Part shown: piece by piece, positions 6,013 through 12,703 of the stretch
Layout: each line of letters opens with the position of its first letter
Numbering within the stretch: the stretch's first letter is position 1
Source of the DNA: Bacteroidales bacterium
GTDB taxonomy: Bacteria; Bacteroidota; Bacteroidia; Bacteroidales; NBLH01
Direction of reading: 5' to 3'
NCBI GenBank assembly: GCA_029210905.1
Contig: JARGGF010000040.1
Coordinates: forward strand, 1 to 12,703
Length of the DNA stretch: 12,703 bases
The notes under the pieces: model-generated
The model's input: the letters and a program-made list of their open reading frames with translations, nothing else
Database searches by the model: none
Told to the model about the DNA's origin: nothing
Made by a program: the position numbers and the translations under genes

Positions 6013-6387
6013 ATGAAAACAATTATGGCCATCATTAGAATGGATAAAATTAATGAAACAAAACGAGCCCTATCTGATATTGGAATGCCATCATTTATGG
6101 CTACCGGAAGGGTATACGGAAGAGGCAAAGGCCGGTACGAAGCAAAGGTTCTCGAAGGCATCAAAAATGATATTCCGGAGGCAATAAGTGTTATGGGGCC
6201 CGAACCAAGATTAAGGCCACAGCGATTAGTAACCATCACTGTTAAAAGTGATCAGGTGAAACAAGCTGTAGAGGCCCTTATTGAAGCTAACAGAACTGAC
6301 AGTCCGGGTGACGGGAAAATATTTGTATTGCCCTGCACCGATGCCGTTCAGATAAGAACAGGTTTAAGTGGTGATGCTGTTATTTAA
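6013..6387 (+). CDS. nifI2: PII-like nitrogenase regulator NifI2
   Basis: The 124-residue protein is a second GlnB-family member, starting MKTIMAIIRMDKINETKRAL. Its T-loop region (about 36-72, beginning GRGKGRYEAKV) differs from NifI1 and is longer, as is usual for NifI2, and the C terminus has SPGDGKIFVLPCTDAVQIRTG. NifI2 is the ligand-responsive partner that, with NifI1, inhibits nitrogenase directly; ATP and 2-oxoglutarate relieve this in characterised archaeal systems. No Tyr is present at a clear uridylylation position, in keeping with direct ligand control, though I did not align it rigorously. It lies 20 bases after nifI1 and 18 before nifD. Confidence 0.92.
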   Translation: MKTIMAIIRMDKINETKRALSDIGMPSFMATGRVYGRGKGRYEAKVLEGIKNDIPEAISVMGPEPRLRPQRLVTITVKSDQVKQAVEALIEANRTDSPGDGKIFVLPCTDAVQIRTGLSGDAVI

Positions 6388-6405
6388 CTTTTAAAAAGAT
6401 ACAGA

Positions 6406-8034
6406 ATGAGTCCAGAAGAAATGAAAAATAATAAAATACAGGAGTTCACTGTAGATGCCCTTTCCAAATATCCTGGAAAAGTGGCTAAAAAAAGATCAAA
6501 AAGTATTTTGACAAATAATCCCGAAGCGGCCCTTGAAATCCAGGCCAATGTCCGTACCATTCCGGGAATTATTACCCAAAGAGGATGTACCTATGCCGGT
6601 TGCAAAGGTGTTGTACTTGGTCCTACCCGCGATGTACTTAATCTAACGCATGGCCCAATTGGATGTGGATATTATAGCTGGCTTACCAGACGAAACCAAA
6701 CAAGGCCAGAAACCGACGAAAGTGCCAACTTTATCACCTACAGCTTTTCAACTGATATGCAAGACGAAAACATTGTATTTGGAGGTGAAAAAAAATTAAA
6801 ACAAGCAATTATTGAAGCTTACGAAATATTTAAGCCTCATAGTATTGCAGTGTTTTCAACTTGTCCGGTTGGATTAATTGGCGACGATGTTCATCAGGTT
6901 TGTGCCGAAGCGGAAAAGGAGTTGGGAATTAACATTTTTGGTTTCAGTTGCGAAGGCTATCGTGGGGTAAGTCAGTCTGCCGGCCACCACATTGCCAACA
7001 ATAAAATATTTACCGATGTGGTGGGTATCAATGATGAACCTAAACCTGGTAAATATACAGTAAACCTGCTGGGCGAATACAATATTGGTGGCGATGCTTT
7101 CGAAATTGAAGAACTATTTGAAGAGATGGGGATTACCCTTACTTCAACATTCAGCGGAAATTCAAGCATTTATGATATGGAACGTGCGCACACTGCCGAT
7201 TTAAATATGGTAATGTGCCACAGATCAATCAATTATATTGCTGAGATGATGGAAAAAAAATACGGCACGCCCTGGATAAAAGTAAACTTTATTGGTGCTG
7301 AATCTACTGCTAAATCACTAATGAAAATAGCCGACTACTTTGATGATGAAGAAATAATTGCCAAAACCAAAGCAATTATTGAACGCGAAATGCCTAAAGT
7401 AAAAGCTGTGGTTGACGAAGTTAAAAAAACTACCAGAGGTAAGCGGGCAATGTTATTTGTTGGTGGATCTCGTGCTCATCACTATCAGGATCTGTTTAAT
7501 GAAATGGAGATGGAAATTGTTGCTGCAGGTTACGAATTTGCACACCGCGATGATTATGAAGGTAGAAAGGTATTGCCTGATATTAAGGTAGACGCGGATA
7601 GCAGAAATATTGAAGAGCTAACTGTCACAGCAGATCCAGAAAGATACGATGCTTCCAAACAAGAAAAAAAAGTAAAAAAGGAGGCCGAAGGTTATCTTTT
7701 TGAAAATTATGAAGGTATGATGCCAGAAATGAAAAAAGGAACGGTTGTAATCGACGACATTTCGCATTGGGAGTCAGAAAAATTGATTGAGCATTTTAAA
7801 CCAGCAGTTTTTTGTGCAGGAATTAAGGAAAAATATGCCATTCAAAAAATGGGGGTGCCTTTAAAACAATTACACAGCTATGATTATGGCGGCCCTTATG
7901 CTGCTTTTGACGGAGCCATAAATTTTTACAAGGATATTGAACGAATTGTAGGCACTAAAATATGGTCAATGATAAAAGCACCCTGGGAAAATGAGCCCGA
8001 ATTGGTAGGCGAGGTTTATACAGAAATGCAATAA
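6406..8034 (+). CDS. nifD: Nitrogenase MoFe protein alpha chain
   Basis: NifD holds the FeMo-cofactor active site and half of each P-cluster in the NifD2K2 complex. P-cluster cysteines are at Cys61 (RGCTYAG), Cys87 (GPIGCGYYSW) and Cys153 (FSTCPVGLIGDD). The cofactor ligands are Cys272 (MVMCHRS) and His490 (LHSYDYGGPY). Active-site residues matching Azotobacter Val70, Arg96, Gln191 and His195 are present as Val69, Arg95, Gln190 and His194. At 542 residues it is longer than the Azotobacter protein: counting between the two cofactor ligands gives about 50 extra residues, located near the charged stretch around DPERYDASKQEKK (about 408-425). Such an insertion is typical of the clostridial/methanogen-like NifD groups. 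No vnfG or anfG follows, so it is Mo-type. It starts 18 bases after nifI2; an unusual 152-base gap precedes nifK. Confidence 0.97.
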   Translation: MSPEEMKNNKIQEFTVDALSKYPGKVAKKRSKSILTNNPEAALEIQANVRTIPGIITQRGCTYAGCKGVVLGPTRDVLNLTHGPIGCGYYSWLTRRNQTRPETDESANFITYSFSTDMQDENIVFGGEKKLKQAIIEAYEIFKPHSIAVFSTCPVGLIGDDVHQVCAEAEKELGINIFGFSCEGYRGVSQSAGHHIANNKIFTDVVGINDEPKPGKYTVNLLGEYNIGGDAFEIEELFEEMGITLTSTFSGNSSIYDMERAHTADLNMVMCHRSINYIAEMMEKKYGTPWIKVNFIGAESTAKSLMKIADYFDDEEIIAKTKAIIEREMPKVKAVVDEVKKTTRGKRAMLFVGGSRAHHYQDLFNEMEMEIVAAGYEFAHRDDYEGRKVLPDIKVDADSRNIEELTVTADPERYDASKQEKKVKKEAEGYLFENYEGMMPEMKKGTVVIDDISHWESEKLIEHFKPAVFCAGIKEKYAIQKMGVPLKQLHSYDYGGPYAAFDGAINFYKDIERIVGTKIWSMIKAPWENEPELVGEVYTEMQ

Positions 8035-8055
8035 AATACGAATTAGTGTCTATAA

Positions 8056-8103
8056 GAAAACTCCTGTTTTCCCGTCATTACTCGCTGCGCTTTTACCCAA
8101 AGC
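8056..8103 (+). repeat. Two adjacent hairpins in the nifD-nifK gap
   Basis: The 152-base gap (8035-8186) holds a perfect six-base stem GAAAAC/GTTTTC with a TCCT loop (8056-8071), then a GC-richer patch with CTCGCTGCGC, then a five-base stem GCTTT/AAAGC with a five-base loop (8089-8103). Neither has a following T-run, so they are not typical terminators. They could act on mRNA processing, or be the remnant of an inserted repeat; the CTGCGCT core recurs inverted in the REP-like element at 12634. Confidence 0.45.
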
Positions 8104-8186
8104 AACCTAACTAACTGATTTTGATAATTAATATAGCATCTAAATCAGGTATGAAAACAGAATTAATAATAATTAATTGAAAAATT

Positions 8187-9569
8187 ATGCTACTCAGACA
8201 TACCACTGATGAAATTAAGGAAAGAAAGGCACTAACCGTAAACCCGGCTAAAACATGTCAGCCTGTTGGGGCAATGTATGCTGCTTTAGGCGTGCACGGC
8301 TGTCTTCCTCATAGCCATGGTTCCCAGGGCTGCTGCTCTTATCACAGGAGCATGCTTACACGGCACTACAAAGAGCCAGTTATGGCTTCAACAAGCTCAT
8401 TTACAGAAGGTTCTTCAGTTTTTGGAGGACAGTCAAATTTAGTACAGGCCATCAACAATATTTTCACCATTTACAATCCTGATATTATTGCCATTCATTC
8501 CACTTGTCTTTCGGAAACCATTGGTGATGACCTAAAACAAATATCGCAAAAAGCGAAAGAAGAAGGCAAAGTTCCTGAGGGAAAGTATGTTGTTTACGCA
8601 AATACTCCCAGCTATGTTGGTTCGCATGTAACAGGATATGCAAATATGGTTAAAGGTTTTATTCGTTCATTCGCGATAAATACCGGAAAAAAGACCAAAA
8701 AAATAAATGTTTTGTCAGGTTGGGTTGAGCCATCAGACATGCGCGAAATGAAGCGTTTGTCCGAATTAATGAAGGTTGAAATCATCTTATTACCAGATAC
8801 TTCCGATGTTTTAGATGCCCCTATGACCGGGAAACATGAAATGTATCCTAAAGGAGGGACTAAACTTGAAGATATCGTTGAAATGGGCAATGCAAAAGCA
8901 ACTTTAGGCCTTGGCCATTGGTGTACCAATGATGCAGCCATACAATTGGAAAATACTTGTAAAGTTAAATTTACAATAGAAGAACTGCCAATTGGAATCA
9001 GAGCTACCGACCGATATATTCAGGCTTTGTCCAGATTGGGGGCGGTTAGTGTTCCCCAGTCAATTACCGATGAACGCGGGCGCCTGCTGGATATGATTAC
9101 CGACATGCACCAATACCTTGCTGGTAAGCGGGTTGCACTTTGGGGTGATCCTGATATATTAATTCCTTTAACCGAGTTTTTAGTCGACATGGAAATGAAA
9201 CCTGTTTATATCGTAAGCGGTACACCAGGCAAAAGATTCATGAAAAAAATGGAAGAGCTTTTGAGTGAAAAAATACCTGAGGCAAAATTTAAAAACGGAT
9301 TAAATGCTGACATGTATCTAATGCACCAATGGATAAAGCAGCAAGGTGTTGATTTGTTAATTGGGAACACCTATGGCAAATACATTTCGCGCGATGATGG
9401 AATTCCTTTCGTGCGACTCGGATTTCCAACTATCGACAGGGTTGGCCACAGTTATTTTCCAACGGCAGGATACCAGGGAGCCATGCGCCTTCTGGAGAAG
9501 ATTCTTAATGTTTTGCTTGATAAGCAAGATGCTGAGTGTCCCGAAGAAAAATTCGAGTTGGTGATGTAA
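8187..9569 (+). CDS. nifK: Nitrogenase MoFe protein beta chain
   Basis: NifK pairs with NifD and supplies the other P-cluster ligands, here Cys24 (KTCQPVGA), Cys49 (GSQGCCSYHR) and Cys107 (STCLSETIGDD). TPSYVGSHVTGYAN carries the serine that corresponds to the P-cluster-associated Ser188 of Azotobacter. At 460 residues it lacks the roughly 50-residue N-terminal extension of the Azotobacter chain, as clostridial and group III NifK do, complementing the insertion in NifD. An extra cysteine, Cys50, follows the second ligand. The ATG at 8187 has an A-rich leader and no clear Shine-Dalgarno. Despite the 152-base gap from nifD, no separate sigma54 promoter is evident, so it is probably read through from nifH. 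Confidence 0.97.
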   Translation: MLLRHTTDEIKERKALTVNPAKTCQPVGAMYAALGVHGCLPHSHGSQGCCSYHRSMLTRHYKEPVMASTSSFTEGSSVFGGQSNLVQAINNIFTIYNPDIIAIHSTCLSETIGDDLKQISQKAKEEGKVPEGKYVVYANTPSYVGSHVTGYANMVKGFIRSFAINTGKKTKKINVLSGWVEPSDMREMKRLSELMKVEIILLPDTSDVLDAPMTGKHEMYPKGGTKLEDIVEMGNAKATLGLGHWCTNDAAIQLENTCKVKFTIEELPIGIRATDRYIQALSRLGAVSVPQSITDERGRLLDMITDMHQYLAGKRVALWGDPDILIPLTEFLVDMEMKPVYIVSGTPGKRFMKKMEELLSEKIPEAKFKNGLNADMYLMHQWIKQQGVDLLIGNTYGKYISRDDGIPFVRLGFPTIDRVGHSYFPTAGYQGAMRLLEKILNVLLDKQDAECPEEKFELVM

Positions 9570-9594
9570 ACTTTAAATAACTGAAAATCAATAG

Positions 9595-9621
9595 TTAATG
9601 ATATCAGAAAAAAATCATTAA
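9595..9621 (+). repeat. Hairpin in the nifK-nifE gap
   Basis: TTAATGAT (9595-9602) and ATCATTAA (9614-9621) form a perfect eight-base stem around an 11-base loop, about 26 bases after the nifK stop. The stem is AT-rich and not followed by a T-run, so a processing or stability element, or partial attenuation between the structural and scaffold genes, is more plausible than full termination. The rest of the 102-base gap shows nothing clear. Confidence 0.4.
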
Positions 9622-9671
9622 TAAATTAACCTTTGTTCCTTTATTCTGTATGTTAATTTAATTTCAAGAAC

Positions 9672-11021
9672 ATGAGCCAATTTCTGACTGAACGTTTATC
9701 CCAAATTGCTACAAAAAATGGCAATGAATACTTCAAAATCGCATGTTCAAAGCCGAGCCTGGCAGGGTCGGTCAGTCAGAGGGCTTGTGTTTTCTGTGGC
9801 TCAAGAGTGGTTTTGTATCCAATTGCCGATGCAGTGCATCTAATCCACGGCCCGGTTGGTTGTGCCGTTTATACCTGGGATATACGGGGTGCTTTGTCAT
9901 CAGGTCCGGAATTGCACCGAAATAGTTTTACAACAGATCTTCGCGAAAAAAACATCATTTTTGGTGGTGAAAAAAAGCTGGAAGAGTCTCTGAATGAATT
10001 GATTGACAAATATCAACCCAAAGCAGCTTTTGTGTATTCCACTTGTATTGTTGGCGTAATTGGCGATGATGTTGAGGCAATTTGTCGAAAAGTAAGCAAA
10101 GCAAAAGGTATTGATGTGCTTCCTGTAATGTCAGAAGGTTTTCAGGGAAGTAAAAAGGATGGCTACAAAATTGCCTGCGAGGCCCTGTCCAAATTGTTAG
10201 GGACTTCAGATTCAATCAAACTGGGTAAATACAACATCAATATTTTAGGGGATTTTAATCTGGCTGGCGAACTGTGGATGCTGACAGAATATTACCAAAA
10301 AATGGGCATTGAACTTTTAGCCACAATTACTGGCGATGGACGAATTGAAAAAATACGAAATGCACACAGGGCTTCCCTCAATGTAGTTCAGTGCTCTGGT
10401 TCAATGATGCACCTGGCCAAACACATGAAAGAAAAATATGGTATTCCATTTATAAAAGTATCCTATTTCGGAATTGAGGACATGTCCGATGCGTTATACG
10501 AGGTAGCTAACTTTTTCAAGAGCAATGAATTGTTGGAAAAAGCTACTCAGTTGGTTCGTGAAGAAGTAAAAGATTTGATGCCCGCTCTGGTAGAATACAA
10601 AAAAAAGTTGGAAGGTAAAAAAGCCGCGATATATGTTGGCGGGGCATTTAAAGCTATTTCTTTGGTTAAAGCACTCCGCTTAATTGGTGTAAAAACAGTG
10701 GTTGTTGGTTCACAAACCGGCAATAAAGATGATTACCAACTATTGGCAGATTTATGCGACGAAGGAACCATATTGGTAGATGATTCCAACCCAAACGAAC
10801 TGTCGGATTTTGTTCAAAAAACAGGGGCGCATATTTTTATTGGCGGAGTTAAGGAAAGGCCTATAGCACATAAACTTGGCCTCGGATTTTGCGATCACAA
10901 TCATGAAAGGAAAGAAGCCCTGGCCGGATATGAAGGCATGCTCAATTTTGCACAGGAAATTTATGCTACAGCTTGCAGCCCTGTGTGGCAATTTGTAAGA
11001 AAAGAAGAGAATTTTCGTTAG
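9672..11021 (+). CDS. nifE: FeMo-cofactor biosynthesis scaffold protein NifE
   Basis: NifE, a paralogue of NifD, forms with NifN the NifE2N2 scaffold that receives the 8Fe core from NifB and matures it with Mo and homocitrate. The 449-residue protein has the cluster cysteines Cys39 (RACVFCG), Cys64 (GPVGCAVYTWDIRG) and Cys125 (YSTCIVGVIGDD), and Cys241 (VVQCSGS) at the place of the NifD cofactor ligand. The NifE-diagnostic C-terminal block GVKERPIAHKLGLGFCDHN followed by HERKEALAGYEG replaces NifD's HSYDYGGPY region. This separates it from a second NifD. Length is normal for NifE. It follows nifK by 102 bases and precedes nifN by 93. Confidence 0.95.
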   Translation: MSQFLTERLSQIATKNGNEYFKIACSKPSLAGSVSQRACVFCGSRVVLYPIADAVHLIHGPVGCAVYTWDIRGALSSGPELHRNSFTTDLREKNIIFGGEKKLEESLNELIDKYQPKAAFVYSTCIVGVIGDDVEAICRKVSKAKGIDVLPVMSEGFQGSKKDGYKIACEALSKLLGTSDSIKLGKYNINILGDFNLAGELWMLTEYYQKMGIELLATITGDGRIEKIRNAHRASLNVVQCSGSMMHLAKHMKEKYGIPFIKVSYFGIEDMSDALYEVANFFKSNELLEKATQLVREEVKDLMPALVEYKKKLEGKKAAIYVGGAFKAISLVKALRLIGVKTVVVGSQTGNKDDYQLLADLCDEGTILVDDSNPNELSDFVQKTGAHIFIGGVKERPIAHKLGLGFCDHNHERKEALAGYEGMLNFAQEIYATACSPVWQFVRKEENFR

Positions 11022-11114
11022 AACGCAGTTTGTACAAATAAGTAAGGTTAATGGCATTCCATCTTCTTAAAGAGATGTTATGGTAAGTTGACAAAAATTT
11101 CTAAAACAAATAAC

Positions 11115-12530
11115 ATGGAAGAAATTGATATACAACTAATTAAAGAGAAAAATGACAAGTCCTTCGCTTCTACCCGAAATGCATGTAAATTATGCACTCC
11201 CCTGGGTGCCTGTATCGCTTTTAAAGGAATTGAAGGCTGCGTTCCACTTATCCATGGTTCACAAGGTTGTGCCACTTATATTCGAAGGTATATGATTTCG
11301 CACTATCGCGAGCCTGTAGATATTGCTTCCTCAAACTTTAGTGAAGAATCAACCATATTTGGGGGCAACAAGAACTTTTGCCTGGGCATTGACAATATTA
11401 TTGCCCAATACAATCCAAAAGTGGTGGCTATTGCCAGCACATGTTTAAGTGAAACCATTGGCGAAGATGTACCTCAACTTATTCGAGAATATCAGTTAAA
11501 AAATACCGATAAAGAATTGCCACGATTTATTTACGCATCTACTCCAAGTTATCAGGGAACACACATAGATGGTTTTCACGAAGCAGTTGCAGCAACTGTA
11601 AAAGCAATATCGGAACAGAGCACCCAAAATCAGAAAATTAATTTTTTCCCAGGCTTTTTATCCACTGAAGATTTACGTTACCTGAAAGAAATATTATCAG
11701 ATTTTGAGCTGGAATACAACATATTAGCTGATTACTCCGACTCACTTGATAATCCGTCGTGGGAAAAATATATGCGAATACCCGATGGAGGTACGTCAAT
11801 AGAAAATATTGTTGATATGGGAAATGCCGCTGCCTCTATTGAATTTGGGTACATTCTCAATAAAGGCAGATTGGCAGGAAAAAACAAAAAACAAACCAAA
11901 GCCTATACAGCCGCCCAATATCTTGAAGAAAAATTTTCCATTCCCAGGTTTTCAATAGGAATGCCAATTGGGATTAAAGAAACCGACAAATTTTTTAAAG
12001 TATTATCCAGGTTATCTGGTAACCCTATGCCCGAAAAGCATGATAAAGAACGTGGCAGACTGATTGATTCCTATGCAGATGGTCATAAACAAATTTTTGG
12101 AAAAAAAGCAGTGGTTTATGGCGAGGAAGATTTTGTTTTGGGAATGGTTTCTTTTTTAAATGAGATAGGAATCGATGTAATAATTGCTGCATCTGGCGCC
12201 TATAGCGGAAAATTAAAGGGTGCCATTGATATGGTAAAAACTCAAACCAATGAAATACATATCATGGATGATTCTGATTTTGAAAACATTAGAGAAATGG
12301 CAGAAGAATTACATCCGGATATAATCATTGGCCACAGCAAAGGCTACTACATCAGTCGACAGCTGGGAATACCACTTCTTAGGGTAGGTTTTCCAATTCA
12401 CGATAGAATGGGCGGACAGCGTATCATGCATGTTGGCTACAAAGGCACCCAGCAATTGTTCGATAAAATTGTAAATGCCATCGTAGAACAAAAGCAGAAC
12501 AATTCGCCCGTAGGTTATAAATACATTTAA
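11115..12530 (+). CDS. nifN: FeMo-cofactor biosynthesis scaffold protein NifN
   Basis: NifN is the NifK paralogue that partners NifE. From the ATG at 11115 the protein has 471 residues, with NACKLCTPLGAC (Cys24, Cys27, Cys33), GSQGCATYIRR (Cys52) and ASTCLSETIGED (Cys110), then TPSYQGTHIDGF, DMGNAAASIEFGY and the C-terminal FPIHDRMGGQR block. The nifK-like cysteine set is retained more fully than in proteobacterial NifN, as in clostridial-type proteins. The location immediately after nifE and the divergence from nifK favour NifN over a duplicate NifK. The frame is open to a TTG at 11088, but the ATG is preferred. nifB often follows in such clusters; it would lie outside the window. Confidence 0.92.
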   Translation: MEEIDIQLIKEKNDKSFASTRNACKLCTPLGACIAFKGIEGCVPLIHGSQGCATYIRRYMISHYREPVDIASSNFSEESTIFGGNKNFCLGIDNIIAQYNPKVVAIASTCLSETIGEDVPQLIREYQLKNTDKELPRFIYASTPSYQGTHIDGFHEAVAATVKAISEQSTQNQKINFFPGFLSTEDLRYLKEILSDFELEYNILADYSDSLDNPSWEKYMRIPDGGTSIENIVDMGNAAASIEFGYILNKGRLAGKNKKQTKAYTAAQYLEEKFSIPRFSIGMPIGIKETDKFFKVLSRLSGNPMPEKHDKERGRLIDSYADGHKQIFGKKAVVYGEEDFVLGMVSFLNEIGIDVIIAASGAYSGKLKGAIDMVKTQTNEIHIMDDSDFENIREMAEELHPDIIIGHSKGYYISRQLGIPLLRVGFPIHDRMGGQRIMHVGYKGTQQLFDKIVNAIVEQKQNNSPVGYKYI

Positions 12531-12570
12531 AAGTTTTCATTACTTAAAGTATTTATGTGTGATTAAAGGT

Positions 12571-12587
12571 AGTTTTAAGATAAAACT
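12571..12587 (+). terminator. Weak hairpin after nifN, possible terminator
   Basis: AGTTTT (12571-12576) and AAAACT (12582-12587) form a six-base stem with a five-base loop, followed by TTATAATT rather than a full T-run. It is 40 bases after the nifN stop. The stem is weak, and the operon may continue beyond the window. Confidence 0.2.
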
Positions 12588-12600
12588 TTATAATTAGCAT

Positions 12601-12612
12601 AATACTAGTATT
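12601..12612. repeat. Perfect 12-base palindrome AATACTAGTATT
   Basis: The sequence is exactly self-complementary and consists of two inverted AGTATT units, the same hexamer that recurs between nifA and nifH. It may be an operator for a gene beyond the right edge, or chance in AT-rich DNA. Confidence 0.35.
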
Positions 12613-12633
12613 CAATAGGTTCACTAAAATCTA

Positions 12634-12660
12634 GCCTCGGTTGCTGAGCGCAGTCGAAGC
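12634..12660 (+). repeat. REP-like intergenic element
   Basis: GGTTGCTGAGCGCAGTCGAA and flanks stand out as GC-rich in AT-rich surroundings. CTCGG (12636-12640) and CTGAG (12644-12648) can pair, with one G-U, around a TTG loop. The core resembles the CTGAGCG-nAGTCGAAG short repeats that I recall as scattered between genes in many Bacteroidota genomes. Only one copy is in the window, so the call rests on memory of that pattern. No transposase is visible. Confidence 0.5.
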
Positions 12661-12703
12661 ACTAATTTCTAATATATGCCAGATACCAGCAAACATCCTT
12701 GTT

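Noticed and set aside
8151..8180. Nine-codon open frame just before nifK as a leader peptide
   Set aside because: Too short and AT-rich to support; no codon pattern suggests attenuation. Mentioned only in the gap finding.
6406..9569. Alternative V- or Fe-only nitrogenase
   Set aside because: No vnfG/anfG gene lies between or after the subunits, and nifE/nifN follow as in Mo-type clusters.
11029..11038. TTTGTACAAA palindrome after nifE
   Set aside because: Ten-base AT-rich palindromes are common by chance here; no second copy or promoter context.
11050..11066. TGGCATTCC stretch before nifN as a sigma54 promoter
   Set aside because: The -12 GC is missing at the required ten-base distance.
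11088..11114. TTG start for nifN
   Set aside because: The ATG at 11115 gives a normal NifN N terminus; the nine extra residues look like leader.

Overview
This window looks like a chromosomal segment of an AT-rich, anaerobic or microaerophilic member of the Bacteroidota. The evidence is the low GC content by eye, mostly Shine-Dalgarno-free starts with A-rich leaders, a possible TAnnTTTG promoter element ahead of the activator gene, and Bacteroidota-like accessory proteins (a PHA-granule-type protein and an HD/DUF5706 membrane protein). I cannot assign genus or order from the sequence alone. Its main content is a molybdenum-type nitrogenase cluster in the order nifH-nifI1-nifI2-nifD-nifK-nifE-nifN. 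This order is known from methanogens, clostridia, green sulfur bacteria, some Deltaproteobacteria and diazotrophic Bacteroidota.

Layout. Bases 1-820 hold two small plus-strand genes: a superoxide-reductase-type iron protein (8-337) and a polyhydroxyalkanoate-system protein (518-820). Bases 945-2156 encode a three-helix membrane protein with an N-terminal HD-like domain whose His-Asp dyad is lost and a C-terminal Pycsar-effector-type (DUF5706) domain. On the minus strand, 4285-2197 carries a two-gene unit: a NifA-type sigma54 activator (GAF, AAA+, Fis-type HTH) and an overlapping GNAT acetyltransferase. A 491-base divergent control region (4286-4776) separates the activator from nifH. It contains a good sigma54 -24 element, a tandem TGTAACA repeat upstream of it, and a 21-base-phased AGTAYT motif. 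Bases 4777-12530 are the seven nif genes, all on the plus strand. The last 173 bases hold no gene but do hold a weak hairpin, a perfect 12-base palindrome and a REP-like element.

How the parts fit. The activator with sigma54 probably switches on the nif genes. NifH (Fe protein) delivers electrons to the NifD2K2 MoFe protein, and NifE/NifN form the scaffold on which FeMo-cofactor is finished. NifI1/NifI2 are PII-like proteins known in other organisms to inhibit NifDK directly under nitrogen sufficiency, so the window encodes both transcriptional and post-translational control. nifB, nifV and the Mo-delivery genes are not in the window; nifB could lie just downstream. The superoxide reductase suits an oxygen-sensitive lifestyle, but no operon link to nif is visible.

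No tRNA, rRNA, CRISPR array, transposase or phage gene was found. The most unusual items are the HD-degenerate DUF5706 protein without a visible cyclase partner, the phased repeats in the nifA-nifH region, and the hairpin-containing gaps between nifD/nifK and nifK/nifE.
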